A stretch of 64,000 nt of DNA from Finegoldia magna_J (lineage in GTDB: Bacteria > Bacillota > Clostridia > Tissierellales > Peptoniphilaceae): assembly GCF_002243175.1 (NCBI RefSeq), contig NZ_NDYF01000009.1, positions 1-64,000 of the forward strand, written 5' to 3'. Below, one piece after another: positions 50,706 to 59,571 of the stretch. A model generated the notes under the pieces. It was not told where the DNA came from. It saw nothing but the letters and a program-made list of their open reading frames with translations, and made no database searches. Each line of letters begins with the position of its first letter. The first letter of the stretch is position 1. The position numbers and the translations under genes were made by a program.

Positions 50706-51864
50706 AAATATTCTTTTAGGTGTTACTGGAGGAATTGCTATTTACAAGGTTGTAGATGTTGTAAGTAGACTAAAAAAACTTGACTATAATATCAAAATTA
50801 TAATGACTGATTCAGCTTGTGAATTTGTAAGTCCAATGACATTTGAAACAATTGGAAAATGCGATGTTAAAAACAAAATGTTTCATAACAATTCACACAA
50901 GGTTGTTGAACATATAGAGCTTGCAAAATGGGCAGATTTGTTTTTGATTGCACCGGCAAGTGCAAATACTATGGCTAAAATAAATTATGGTATTGCAGAC
51001 GATCTGCTATCATCTACAGCACTAGCTTATACCAAGCCAATAATGTTTTGTGTAAGTATGAATACCAATATGTTGAATAACCCAGCTACACAAAAAAACA
51101 TCGAAGATTTGAAAGAAAAGGAACACTTAATTATAGGTTCAAATAGCGGAATGCTCGCTTGTAACACAAAAGGAGATGGAAGATTAAAGGAACCTTGGGA
51201 AATTGTTGAAGAAGTCGAAAAATACTTTTGCGAAAAAGATTTAAAAGGAAAGAAAATTTTGATTACAGCCGGAGCTACAGTTGAAAGAATTGACACTGTA
51301 CGATATATAACGAATGATTCTAGTGGGAAAATGGGATATTCGATTGCGAAGAAAGCTTTTATGAGAGGGGCCAATGTGACAATTATTTCTGGAAAAACAA
51401 CAGCAGAAAGTCCATACGGTATTGAAAACATCAAAGTGGAGTCTGCTATTGAAATGAAAGAAAAAATCGAAAGTTGCATCGACAATTTCGACTGTTTAAT
51501 TATGGCTGCAGCAGTAAGTGATTTTAAAGTAAAAAATAGAAAAGATTTAAAAATAAAAAAACAAGACGGTATCAATTCATTAGAATTAGAAGAAAACCCA
51601 GATATTTTGAAATCATTAAATAAAAAAGATGGTCAAACCTTTATAGGATTTGCGGCAGAAACAAATAATTTATTAGAAAATGCTAAGAAAAAGCTAGATA
51701 AAAAAAATCTAGACTTTATAGTATTAAACGATGTATCGAAAAAAGACATTGGATTTAATTCAGAATACAATAAGGTAACTGTAATCAGCAAAGATAATAT
51801 ATTAGAAATTGATAAGAATACAAAATTAAATATCGCAGATAAGATATTGGATTTGATAAAGTAG
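50698..51864 (+). CDS. coaBC: Bifunctional phosphopantothenoylcysteine decarboxylase/synthetase CoaBC
   Basis: 388 residues. The flavin-dependent decarboxylase CoaC (about 1-180) has GVTGGIAIYKV, the catalytic His in HIELAKWAD, and APASANTMAKINYGIADDL. The synthetase CoaB (about 185-388) has ITAGATVERIDTVRYITN, AAAVSDF and the IGFAAET segment. Together they make 4'-phosphopantetheine from phosphopantothenate and cysteine on the way to CoA. Confidence 0.95.
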   Translation: MSKNILLGVTGGIAIYKVVDVVSRLKKLDYNIKIIMTDSACEFVSPMTFETIGKCDVKNKMFHNNSHKVVEHIELAKWADLFLIAPASANTMAKINYGIADDLLSSTALAYTKPIMFCVSMNTNMLNNPATQKNIEDLKEKEHLIIGSNSGMLACNTKGDGRLKEPWEIVEEVEKYFCEKDLKGKKILITAGATVERIDTVRYITNDSSGKMGYSIAKKAFMRGANVTIISGKTTAESPYGIENIKVESAIEMKEKIESCIDNFDCLIMAAAVSDFKVKNRKDLKIKKQDGINSLELEENPDILKSLNKKDGQTFIGFAAETNNLLENAKKKLDKKNLDFIVLNDVSKKDIGFNSEYNKVTVISKDNILEIDKNTKLNIADKILDLIK

Positions 51865-51870
51865 GTAAAC

Positions 51871-54240
51871 ATGTATATTGATGTTATTTTTAGAAACAAA
51901 TCAAAGATGACTAACAGGCTATACTCATATTATTCAAGTGAAGATGTAGAAGTTGGAATGAGAGTTATAGTACCTTTTGGAAAATCAAATATTAACAAAT
52001 TAGCGCTAGTGGTTAGAATTAATGATAACCCTAAACAAGATATTGATTACAAAGAAATAATATCAGTAGTAGATTTAAATCCTATTGTCACTCAAGAATC
52101 GATAGATATTGCTTTTTTCATGGTTGATAAATATTTAAGCGACTATAGCTCTGCTTTTCAAACTATTTTGCCACCTGGTAACTTTGAAGAATTAAAAGAA
52201 TATTTCACTGCTAATGATAAGTTAGAAAATGTAGATGAAGATTTGTACAATATTCTTAAAACCAAGAAAGAATATTCTGAAATTAAAGAGATTTCAGACA
52301 TTAGCCATAAAAAGCTAATGGAGTATGTAAAATCTGATTTTTTGAAAATGGATTTAGTATACGATCAACAAATCACACCAAAACTATTGAAATACGTCAA
52401 GCTTATAGAAGATAATCCGGTAATTTCAAGAAGAGCAAATGCCCAACAAAAAATAGTTGATATGCTCAAAACTAAAAACAACATGCTTTATAGTGAGCTT
52501 CTAGCAAAAACTAATACGACTTCAAGCGTAGTAAAAGCGCTGGAAGAAAAGAAAATTGTTGAAATTTATTTCAAAGAAGTTGACAGAATTGTTGTGGATG
52601 ATACAAAAACTTATCAAAAAATAAAACTAAATTCTCAGCAAGAAGAAGCCTACAATTCGATTTTAGAAAATCAATTCAATTTGTTACATGGTGTAACGGG
52701 TAGTGGTAAAACAGAAGTGTATTTGCATTTTGTTGAGAAAATGTTAGAAGAAGGAAAAGATAGCATAGTTTTGGTTCCCGAAATTTCATTGACTCCGCAG
52801 ACTATTGAAAGATTTGAGGGAAGATTTCCTGGAAAAGTTGCGATAATTCATTCTAAGCTAAATGTTAACGAAAAATTCGAACAATTTCGAAAAATGTATA
52901 ATGGAGAATACAAAATAGTAGTTGGAGCTAGAAGTGCAGTATTTTCTCCGTTTAAAAATTTAGGATTGATAATAATTGATGAAGAGCATGAAACAAGTTA
53001 TGTAAGTGAAAAAAATCCTAAATATAACGCTATCGATATTTCCAGATTTAGAGCAGAATATAATAGCGCTAAGCTTTTATTGGGATCAGCAACTCCTGGT
53101 GTTGAAGAATACAGCAAAGCTTTAAAAGGTGAGTACAACCTTATAGAAATGAACAAAAGAGCAAATAATACAAACCCTGTTGAATGCACTATTGTAGACA
53201 TGAGAAAAGAACTCGAAACTGGGAATATGAGAATGTTCAGTAAAGTTCTTCTCAATAAAATTCAAGAAAATTTGAACAACAAAAAACAAACTATTTTGTT
53301 TTTAAACAAGAGAGGTCACACTTCTTTTATTTCATGTAGAAGATGTGGATATGTACTAAAATGTGATAGCTGTGATGTTTCAATGACATATCACAAAACA
53401 AAGAATAGGTTGATTTGTCACATGTGTGGTAGAACCGCATTAAAGCCCAAAATATGCCCCAACTGTGGTTCAAAATTTATAAAAGAGTTTGGAGCAGGAA
53501 CTCAAAAATTAGAGGAAGAAACAAGAGAGCTTTTTCCAGATGCACGAATTGCACGAATGGATAGGGACACTACAAACACAAAAAAAGATTACAAAAAAAT
53601 CTATGATATGATGAATAATCAAGAAATAGATATATTAATTGGGACACAAATGTTGTCAAAAGGATTTGATTTTCCAAATGTAACACTAGTCGGTGTAATG
53701 GCTGCAGATATTAGTTTGAACTTAGGAGATTACAAATCAAACGAAAAAACATTTCAATTGATAACTCAAGTAGCCGGAAGAGCCGGAAGAGCAGAATATG
53801 ATGGAGATGTAATAATCCAAACATATAAGCCTGATAATTTTGCTATCACATCAGCGGCACTTCATGATTACAAGATGTTTTATGAAAAGGAGATCAAGCT
53901 AAGAAAATCATTTAATTATCCTCCTTTTTTCAGAATATTAAACATAAATATTTCCAGTAGAAGCAGAAATGTTGCTATGAAAAAAATCAATGAGATATCG
54001 AATTATGTCGCTGCTCTGATTAGAAAATACAAATTATCTACAACATTGATAAATGGTCCTCATCCTTCTCCAATAGAGAGAATTAATAATATGTACAGGT
54101 TTGATTTGTACTACAAATTTCCAAATGGAGAAGATAGAATAATAGAAATAATTAAAAAAGTTTTGATAAATAATGAATACAATATTAACTTAGAGGGAAT
54201 AACACTCAAAATAACGTTAGATCCTCAAAGTTATTTTTAG
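51871..54240 (+). CDS. priA: Primosomal replication restart helicase PriA
   Basis: 789 residues. N-terminal 3'-end DNA-binding domain, Walker A GVTGSGKTE, DEEHE box, then zinc-binding cysteines (CRRCGYVLKCDSCD, CHMCG, CPNCG) inserted before the second helicase lobe (GTQMLSKGFDFPNV, QVAGRAGR). It reloads the replisome at collapsed forks. It lies 6 nt after coaBC and 8 nt before def, an order common in clostridia. Confidence 0.96.
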   Translation: MYIDVIFRNKSKMTNRLYSYYSSEDVEVGMRVIVPFGKSNINKLALVVRINDNPKQDIDYKEIISVVDLNPIVTQESIDIAFFMVDKYLSDYSSAFQTILPPGNFEELKEYFTANDKLENVDEDLYNILKTKKEYSEIKEISDISHKKLMEYVKSDFLKMDLVYDQQITPKLLKYVKLIEDNPVISRRANAQQKIVDMLKTKNNMLYSELLAKTNTTSSVVKALEEKKIVEIYFKEVDRIVVDDTKTYQKIKLNSQQEEAYNSILENQFNLLHGVTGSGKTEVYLHFVEKMLEEGKDSIVLVPEISLTPQTIERFEGRFPGKVAIIHSKLNVNEKFEQFRKMYNGEYKIVVGARSAVFSPFKNLGLIIIDEEHETSYVSEKNPKYNAIDISRFRAEYNSAKLLLGSATPGVEEYSKALKGEYNLIEMNKRANNTNPVECTIVDMRKELETGNMRMFSKVLLNKIQENLNNKKQTILFLNKRGHTSFISCRRCGYVLKCDSCDVSMTYHKTKNRLICHMCGRTALKPKICPNCGSKFIKEFGAGTQKLEEETRELFPDARIARMDRDTTNTKKDYKKIYDMMNNQEIDILIGTQMLSKGFDFPNVTLVGVMAADISLNLGDYKSNEKTFQLITQVAGRAGRAEYDGDVIIQTYKPDNFAITSAALHDYKMFYEKEIKLRKSFNYPPFFRILNINISSRSRNVAMKKINEISNYVAALIRKYKLSTTLINGPHPSPIERINNMYRFDLYYKFPNGEDRIIEIIKKVLINNEYNINLEGITLKITLDPQSYF

Positions 54241-54248
54241 GAGATAAT

Positions 54249-54737
54249 ATGGCATTAAGACAAATAAGATTAGAAAATGATCCAATCTTGAGAAGAAAAT
54301 CAAGAGAGGTTGAAAAAATAGATGATAGAATCAAACAAATCGTAGATGATATGTTTGAAACAATGTATGAAAATAATGGGATAGGATTGGCTTGTGTTCA
54401 AGTTGGAATGCTTAAGAGAATAGTAGTAATCGACATGCAAGATGAAGACGGTAAAATGGTTCTAATAAATCCTAAAATTGTAGAAAGATCAGACGAAAAA
54501 CAAATTAATGTTGAAGGTTGTCTTTCAGTTCCTGGTAAAAATGGATATGTTGAAAGACCTAAAACGGTTACTGTAGAATACACTGATTTAGATGGAAATA
54601 TTCAAAGAAAAACTGCCACTGATTACAAAGCACATTGTTTTTGTCATGAATTGGACCATCTGGATGGCGTATTGTACACTGATAAAGTTTTGGATCTTAC
54701 TGATGAGGAGATTGAGAGCTTAAATAATGAAAAATAA
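54249..54737 (+). CDS. def: Peptide deformylase
   Basis: 162 residues. All three motifs are present: GIGLACVQVG (motif 1), EGCLSVPG (motif 2, Cys ligand) and HELDHLDG (motif 3, His ligands and catalytic Glu). It removes the N-formyl group from nascent proteins. The next gene makes the formyl-Met-tRNA, completing the cycle; the two overlap by 11 nt. Confidence 0.97.
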   Translation: MALRQIRLENDPILRRKSREVEKIDDRIKQIVDDMFETMYENNGIGLACVQVGMLKRIVVIDMQDEDGKMVLINPKIVERSDEKQINVEGCLSVPGKNGYVERPKTVTVEYTDLDGNIQRKTATDYKAHCFCHELDHLDGVLYTDKVLDLTDEEIESLNNEK

Positions 54738-55659
54738 AATTGTATTTGCAGGATCACCAGATTTTGCTGTTGAAAGTTTACAAAGATTATATGACAATCC
54801 CAATAACGAAATTCAATTAGTAATATCACAACAAGACAAAAAACGAAACAGAAATAAGTTTTCACCTACAGCTGTTAAGAAAAAAGCTATGGATTTGGGA
54901 ATAGATGTTATTACTCCACAAAATATAAATGACGATGAAGTTTTTAATTTATTAGATAGCCTTAATCCTGATTTTATTGTAGTTGTAGCTTATGGGCAAT
55001 TAATCAAAAAAAGAATTTTGGATAGATTTAAAAATAAGATTTTAAATGTTCACGCATCAATTTTGCCCAAATACAGAGGAGCTTCTCCGATAAATTATTC
55101 GTTACTAAATGGTGATAAAGAATCTGGTGTAAGTATTATGTTAGTTGAACAAGGACTTGACACTGGTGATGTTTTAGCTGTAGATAAAATTGAGCTTGAC
55201 AAAGACATTATGCTTGAAGAATTACATGATAAATTAATGATAATGGGTGCTGATTTAATAGATAAAGTTATCAATGATTATCAAAAATATTTCGATTCAA
55301 GAGAAAAACAAAATGAAAATCAAGCATCTACAGTAGGCAAAATTCAAAAATCTATGGGTGAAATTAATTTTAATGAAAAAGTAGATGTAATTTACAATAA
55401 ATTTAGAGGATTGACTCCTTGGCCAGGTTTGTTTTTTAAATTAAACGATAAAACTGTAAAAGTTCACAATATCAACATAATAGAACAATATAATGATAAT
55501 AAGAATGGGGAAGTTGTAAAAGTAGACAAGAATGGAATAAAAGTTGCTTGTGAAGATGGATTTATAATTATCACAAGATTACAACTTCCAAATAAAAAAC
55601 CTCTGAACGTTAGCGAATATTTGAATGGAAATTCATTTGAAGAGGGAATAATTTTGTAG
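54727..55659 (+). CDS. fmt: Methionyl-tRNA formyltransferase
   Basis: 310 residues. The formyl-THF domain starts KIVFAGSPDFAVESL; LNVHASILPKYRGASPINYSLLNGDKESG-type (HASILPKYRG, ASPINYSLLNG) holds the catalytic Asn/His/Asp set. A C-terminal OB-like domain (about 205-310) includes RGLTPWPGLF. It formylates initiator Met-tRNA. It overlaps def by 11 nt. Confidence 0.97.
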   Translation: MKNKIVFAGSPDFAVESLQRLYDNPNNEIQLVISQQDKKRNRNKFSPTAVKKKAMDLGIDVITPQNINDDEVFNLLDSLNPDFIVVVAYGQLIKKRILDRFKNKILNVHASILPKYRGASPINYSLLNGDKESGVSIMLVEQGLDTGDVLAVDKIELDKDIMLEELHDKLMIMGADLIDKVINDYQKYFDSREKQNENQASTVGKIQKSMGEINFNEKVDVIYNKFRGLTPWPGLFFKLNDKTVKVHNINIIEQYNDNKNGEVVKVDKNGIKVACEDGFIIITRLQLPNKKPLNVSEYLNGNSFEEGIIL

Positions 55660-55668
55660 GAGGAATCA

Positions 55669-56352
55669 TTGTTTAATTTTTATTATGATAGAACTATGCT
55701 ACTTTTAATTCCGGCTTTGATATTGGCGTTTTACTCACAAATCAAAGTCACTCATACTTTTGATAAGTATAAGAAAATTACTAATTCAAAAGGATTGACT
55801 GGAAAAGAAATGGCAAGAGTTTTACTTGATTACGAAGGTTTGTCTGATATAGAAATAGTAAATGTTCAAGGAAGCTTGACAGATTACTATGACTCATCAA
55901 AGAAAGTTTTGGCTTTATCAGATGCAGTGTATAATAGTCAGTCGATTTCAGCAGTTTCTGTAGCAAGTCACGAAGTAGGTCATGCGATTCAAGACAAGGA
56001 AAATTATGGTTTCTTGAGATTTAGAGAATCTTTGTTTCCTGTTGTGAATTTTGCATCGAAGTCAGTTTGGATTTTAATTTTACTTGGATTTATGTTTAGT
56101 ATGAGACCATTAGTTGAATTTGGCATTATTTTGTTTTCAGCGACTGTTTTATTTCAACTAGTTACATTGCCAGTTGAGTTTGATGCTAGTAGCAGAGCGA
56201 TAAGAGCTTTATCAAATGGACTATTAGCTGATGATGAAATAGAACCTGCGAAACAAGTTTTAAAAGCAGCTGCATTAACTTATATTGCAAGCGCTTTGGT
56301 TTCACTGTTACAATTGGTAAGATTAATACTAATATCAAGAGATAGAGATTAA
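55669..56352 (+). CDS. Membrane zinc metallopeptidase (YugP-like)
   Basis: 227 residues starting at TTG, 4 nt after AGGAGG. N-terminal helix (about 5-20), then the active-site HEVGHAIQ (near 103-110), and two further helices around residues 130-160, plus a third near the end. This is the zinc peptidase family 2 (YugP) pattern. The substrate is unknown. It lies 9 nt after fmt, closes this operon and is followed by a strong terminator. Confidence 0.9.
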   Translation: MFNFYYDRTMLLLIPALILAFYSQIKVTHTFDKYKKITNSKGLTGKEMARVLLDYEGLSDIEIVNVQGSLTDYYDSSKKVLALSDAVYNSQSISAVSVASHEVGHAIQDKENYGFLRFRESLFPVVNFASKSVWILILLGFMFSMRPLVEFGIILFSATVLFQLVTLPVEFDASSRAIRALSNGLLADDEIEPAKQVLKAAALTYIASALVSLLQLVRLILISRDRD

Positions 56353-56364
56353 AAATTAATGTAG

Positions 56365-56406
56365 ATTGAACCTAAGGTTAATCCTTTTAGGTTCAATTTT
56401 TTTATT
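56365..56406 (+). terminator. Terminator after the zinc peptidase gene
   Basis: ATTGAACCTAA (56365-56375) pairs perfectly with TTAGGTTCAAT (56387-56397) and is followed by a long T-run. Confidence 0.92.
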
Positions 56407-56466
56407 TTTGATGTTTTAGTGTAAAATATATTATGTAATTAAAATAATTAAAAGAAATGAGAGATT

Positions 56467-57738
56467 ATGAATATTAGAAACGAAATAATTAATATTACCA
56501 ATTCAATTAATAATAAATCAGGATACTCTTCTGAATTATTAAAGACTTATGATTATGATGATTTGGACAAAAGAGATATCGCGTACATTAAAAGGTGTGT
56601 ATTTACAGAAATTGAAAATAGATTTTTTATAGATTATGTAATATCTAAGTGTAGCGATTTGGAATTGAATAAGCTGGATAAAATTGTTCTGGAAATCTTA
56701 CGAATGGCAACTACAGAAATACTATTTATGAAAACGGCTGATTATGCCGTAGTAGACGAAGCAGTAGAATTGGCTAACAACTTAACACATTATAAAGATT
56801 ATGTTAATGCTGTTCTACGAGAAGTTTGCAGGATTAATTTGGATGAGGAAGATTTAGAAGATGAAGTAAAATTCTCCATAAACAAAGAATTACTTAAGAT
56901 GTTGAACAAGTCATATTCTAAAAAAACTGTAAAAAAACTTCTAAAATCATTCTTTTACAAATCTGATTTTGTAATTAAACAAAATAAATTGAAAGAAAAT
57001 AATTTAAAAATTAACTTAGAAAAGCAAGGATTTGTATTAGAAGATCATCCTTTTTTAACAGATAGTTTTATCGTAGAAAATCCCGAATCGATAATAGATA
57101 CGAACGAATTTAAAGAAGGTAAATTTATTATCCAAGACGGTTCTTGTAGTTTGTGTGCAGAGATTTTAGAGCCAATGGAGAACTCCGTAGTTCTTGATAT
57201 TTGTGCTGCTCCTGGGTCAAAATCATGTAACATTCAAGAGATAACAAATAATAAATCAATTATTTACTGCAATGATATTAATGAGAATAAAATAGATAGA
57301 ATAAAGGAGAATGTGTATAAATGTGGAGTTGAAAATGTTCAATACTTGAACTTTGATGCAACTATTTTACAAGAAGGTTTGATAAATAAATTTGATAGAA
57401 TTCTTGTGGATGCACCTTGCTCTGCAACTGGAGTTATCAATAAAAATCCAGAGATAAAGTTGTTCAGAATAAAAAAAGATGTAGAAGATTTAGTTGAAAT
57501 TCAAAGAAGAATTCTTGAAAATTGTGAAAAATATCTTAAAAAAGGTGGTGTCTTAGTCTATTCTACATGCTCTCTTTTAAAAGAAGAGAACGAAGAAAAC
57601 GTAGATTATATTGAAAACAAATTAAATTTAAAAAGAGAAGATATTGTTTTTTATGGAGATAAAAATGAATTTATAAAACTTATGCCATTCCAAAAAGGAA
57701 CACAGGGATTTTTCATTTCAAAGTTTGTAAAAGACTAA
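56467..57738 (+). CDS. rsmB: 16S rRNA m5C967 methyltransferase RsmB
   Basis: 423 residues. An N-terminal NusB-like RNA-binding domain (about 1-135, DYAVVDEAVELAN) precedes a SAM methyltransferase: LDICAAPGSKS (SAM motif I), DAPCSATGV (release Cys) and STCSLLKEENEENV (catalytic Cys). It lies 49 nt before rlmN. An upstream TTGATG/TATTAT pair is a weak promoter candidate. Confidence 0.94.
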   Translation: MNIRNEIINITNSINNKSGYSSELLKTYDYDDLDKRDIAYIKRCVFTEIENRFFIDYVISKCSDLELNKLDKIVLEILRMATTEILFMKTADYAVVDEAVELANNLTHYKDYVNAVLREVCRINLDEEDLEDEVKFSINKELLKMLNKSYSKKTVKKLLKSFFYKSDFVIKQNKLKENNLKINLEKQGFVLEDHPFLTDSFIVENPESIIDTNEFKEGKFIIQDGSCSLCAEILEPMENSVVLDICAAPGSKSCNIQEITNNKSIIYCNDINENKIDRIKENVYKCGVENVQYLNFDATILQEGLINKFDRILVDAPCSATGVINKNPEIKLFRIKKDVEDLVEIQRRILENCEKYLKKGGVLVYSTCSLLKEENEENVDYIENKLNLKREDIVFYGDKNEFIKLMPFQKGTQGFFISKFVKD

Positions 57739-57764
57739 TAGATTACAAAACTTGAGATTTTTGA

Positions 57765-57770
57765 TATAAT
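57765..57770 (+). promoter_or_regulatory. Likely -10 box of rlmN-stp-prkC
   Basis: TATAAT at 57765-57770 with a partial -35 (ATTACA, 57742-57747, 17-nt spacing). The predicted mRNA leader before rlmN would be only about 11 nt, containing GGTGA. Confidence 0.5.
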
Positions 57771-57787
57771 TTAGATTGGTGAATAAT

Positions 57788-58837
57788 ATGCAAAATAAAA
57801 TTGTCTTGGAAAATATGACTGTCGATGAGCTGAAAGAATTTTTTGTGAATAACGGAGAAAAATCTTTCAGAGCATTGCAATATTTTCAAGCTATTCATAA
57901 AAATAGAATATTCAATCCTGACATGATGACTAATTTTTCTAATGATTTAAGAGAAAAACTAGACAACTACAATGATATAAAAAATTGTTCTATTATCCAA
58001 AGGATTGATTCAAAATTAGACAACACGAAAAAGTATTTGATAGAGTTAAGTGATGGTAATATCGTAGAGACGGTGTTTATGGAATATAAAACTCACACTT
58101 CAATATGCTTATCAACACAAATTGGTTGCAAAATGGGATGTAAATTTTGTGCATCGACAAAGAAAAGTTTCGTAAGGAATTTACAACCTTATGAAATGTG
58201 TGCTCAGATATATTTGGTAGAAAATGATTTGGGTATACGAATTAACAATATGGTATTAATGGGAATAGGTGAGCCATTAGATAATTATGATAATGTTGTA
58301 AGATTTATTGATCTGATTTCGAATAAAGAAGGACAAGATATGTCTATTCGAAATATAACATTGTCTACATGTGGATTAGTCGATAAAATAATTAAACTTG
58401 CAGATGAAGATATAGGTATAAAAATAACTATTTCACTTCATAATCCATTTGATAATGAGAGAAATCAACTAATGCCTATTGGAAACAAATACTCAATTGA
58501 AGAAATTCTAGATGCTTGTGACTATTATTTTGATAAAACCAAAAGGCGAATTGGATTCGAATATACTGTAATTGAAAATGTAAATGATTCAAAAAAATAC
58601 ATGGACAAGCTAGTCGGTTTATTAAAAAATAGAAACTGTCTTTTGAACTTGATAACATTAAATCCTATCGAAGAATTTAATCAAAAATCTCCAGATAGAA
58701 ACAAGATGATGGAGTTTATGAATTACATGAATAAAAACAATGTTAATACAACAATAAGAAGAAAACAAGGCATTGATATTGATGGAGCCTGTGGACAATT
58801 AAGAATTAACAATATGACTAAAAGAGGTGTGAAATGA
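57788..58837 (+). CDS. rlmN: 23S rRNA/tRNA adenine C2-methyltransferase RlmN
   Basis: 349 residues from ATG 57788, 6 nt after GGTG; TTG 57776 and GTG 57779 are less likely. The radical SAM cluster motif is CKMGCKFC; the SLHNPFDNERNQLMPI segment, LNPIEEFNQKSPDRNK and the C-terminal IRRKQGIDIDGACGQL with its catalytic Cys are typical. It methylates A2503 of 23S rRNA and A37 of some tRNAs. It overlaps stp by 4 nt. Confidence 0.96.
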   Translation: MQNKIVLENMTVDELKEFFVNNGEKSFRALQYFQAIHKNRIFNPDMMTNFSNDLREKLDNYNDIKNCSIIQRIDSKLDNTKKYLIELSDGNIVETVFMEYKTHTSICLSTQIGCKMGCKFCASTKKSFVRNLQPYEMCAQIYLVENDLGIRINNMVLMGIGEPLDNYDNVVRFIDLISNKEGQDMSIRNITLSTCGLVDKIIKLADEDIGIKITISLHNPFDNERNQLMPIGNKYSIEEILDACDYYFDKTKRRIGFEYTVIENVNDSKKYMDKLVGLLKNRNCLLNLITLNPIEEFNQKSPDRNKMMEFMNYMNKNNVNTTIRRKQGIDIDGACGQLRINNMTKRGVK

Positions 58838-59571
58838 AATATGCTTCAAACACAGACATTGGATTGGTAAGAAAGCTTAATGAAGATTATCATATGAATT
58901 ATATTACAGATGATTTTAGCTTGCTTGTTGTGTGCGATGGAATGGGTGGACATAAAGCTGGTGAAGTTGCAAGTAAAAAAGCTGTCGAAACAGTTATAAA
59001 CTACGTAAAAGAAAACGAAAATGAAAAAGATTACGAAAGCACATTGCGTAAAGCTATAATTTTAGCAAATGAGGAAGTTTACAAAGACAGTGAAAATAAT
59101 ACTGAACATCGAAATATGGGCACAACGATAGTTGCTTGTTTAGTTCATGATGATAATGCTATTGTTGCAAATGTTGGCGATAGCAGATTGTACTTATACA
59201 GGGATGAAGAATTAAAGCAAATAACTGTAGACCATTCTCTTGTGAATGATTTATTATCATCTGGAACTATTACTGAAGAAGAAGCTGTTGATTTTGCACA
59301 AAAAAATGTTATTACAAGATCTTTAGGAATTCAAGATACTGTAGATGTAGATATTTTTAACGTTGAGCTTGTTAAGGGTGATTTGATATTAATGTGTACA
59401 GATGGTTTGACTTCACAATTAGAAAATGAAGATATAGTTGATATTATTAAAGAAGAATCAGATTTGGATAAAATAGCTCAAAATTTGATTGATGAAGCAA
59501 ATGATATCGAAGGTATTGATAATATAACTATTACGCTTTATTTATATGAAGGGGAAAATTATGATAGGTAA
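58834..59571 (+). CDS. stp: PP2C-type Ser/Thr protein phosphatase (Stp/PrpC)
   Basis: 245 residues, all PP2C motifs: TDIGLVRKLNEDY, VCDGMGGHKAGE, MGTTIVACLV, VANVGDSRLYLY, VDHSL and MCTDGLTSQLENEDI. Asp residues in these bind two manganese ions. It reverses phosphorylation by PrkC, encoded directly downstream with an 11-nt overlap. Confidence 0.96.
   Translation: MKYASNTDIGLVRKLNEDYHMNYITDDFSLLVVCDGMGGHKAGEVASKKAVETVINYVKENENEKDYESTLRKAIILANEEVYKDSENNTEHRNMGTTIVACLVHDDNAIVANVGDSRLYLYRDEELKQITVDHSLVNDLLSSGTITEEEAVDFAQKNVITRSLGIQDTVDVDIFNVELVKGDLILMCTDGLTSQLENEDIVDIIKEESDLDKIAQNLIDEANDIEGIDNITITLYLYEGENYDR

Noticed and set aside
51027..51575. 182-codon open frame antisense to coaBC
   Set aside because: A shadow of the coding strand, without start signals or recognisable domains.
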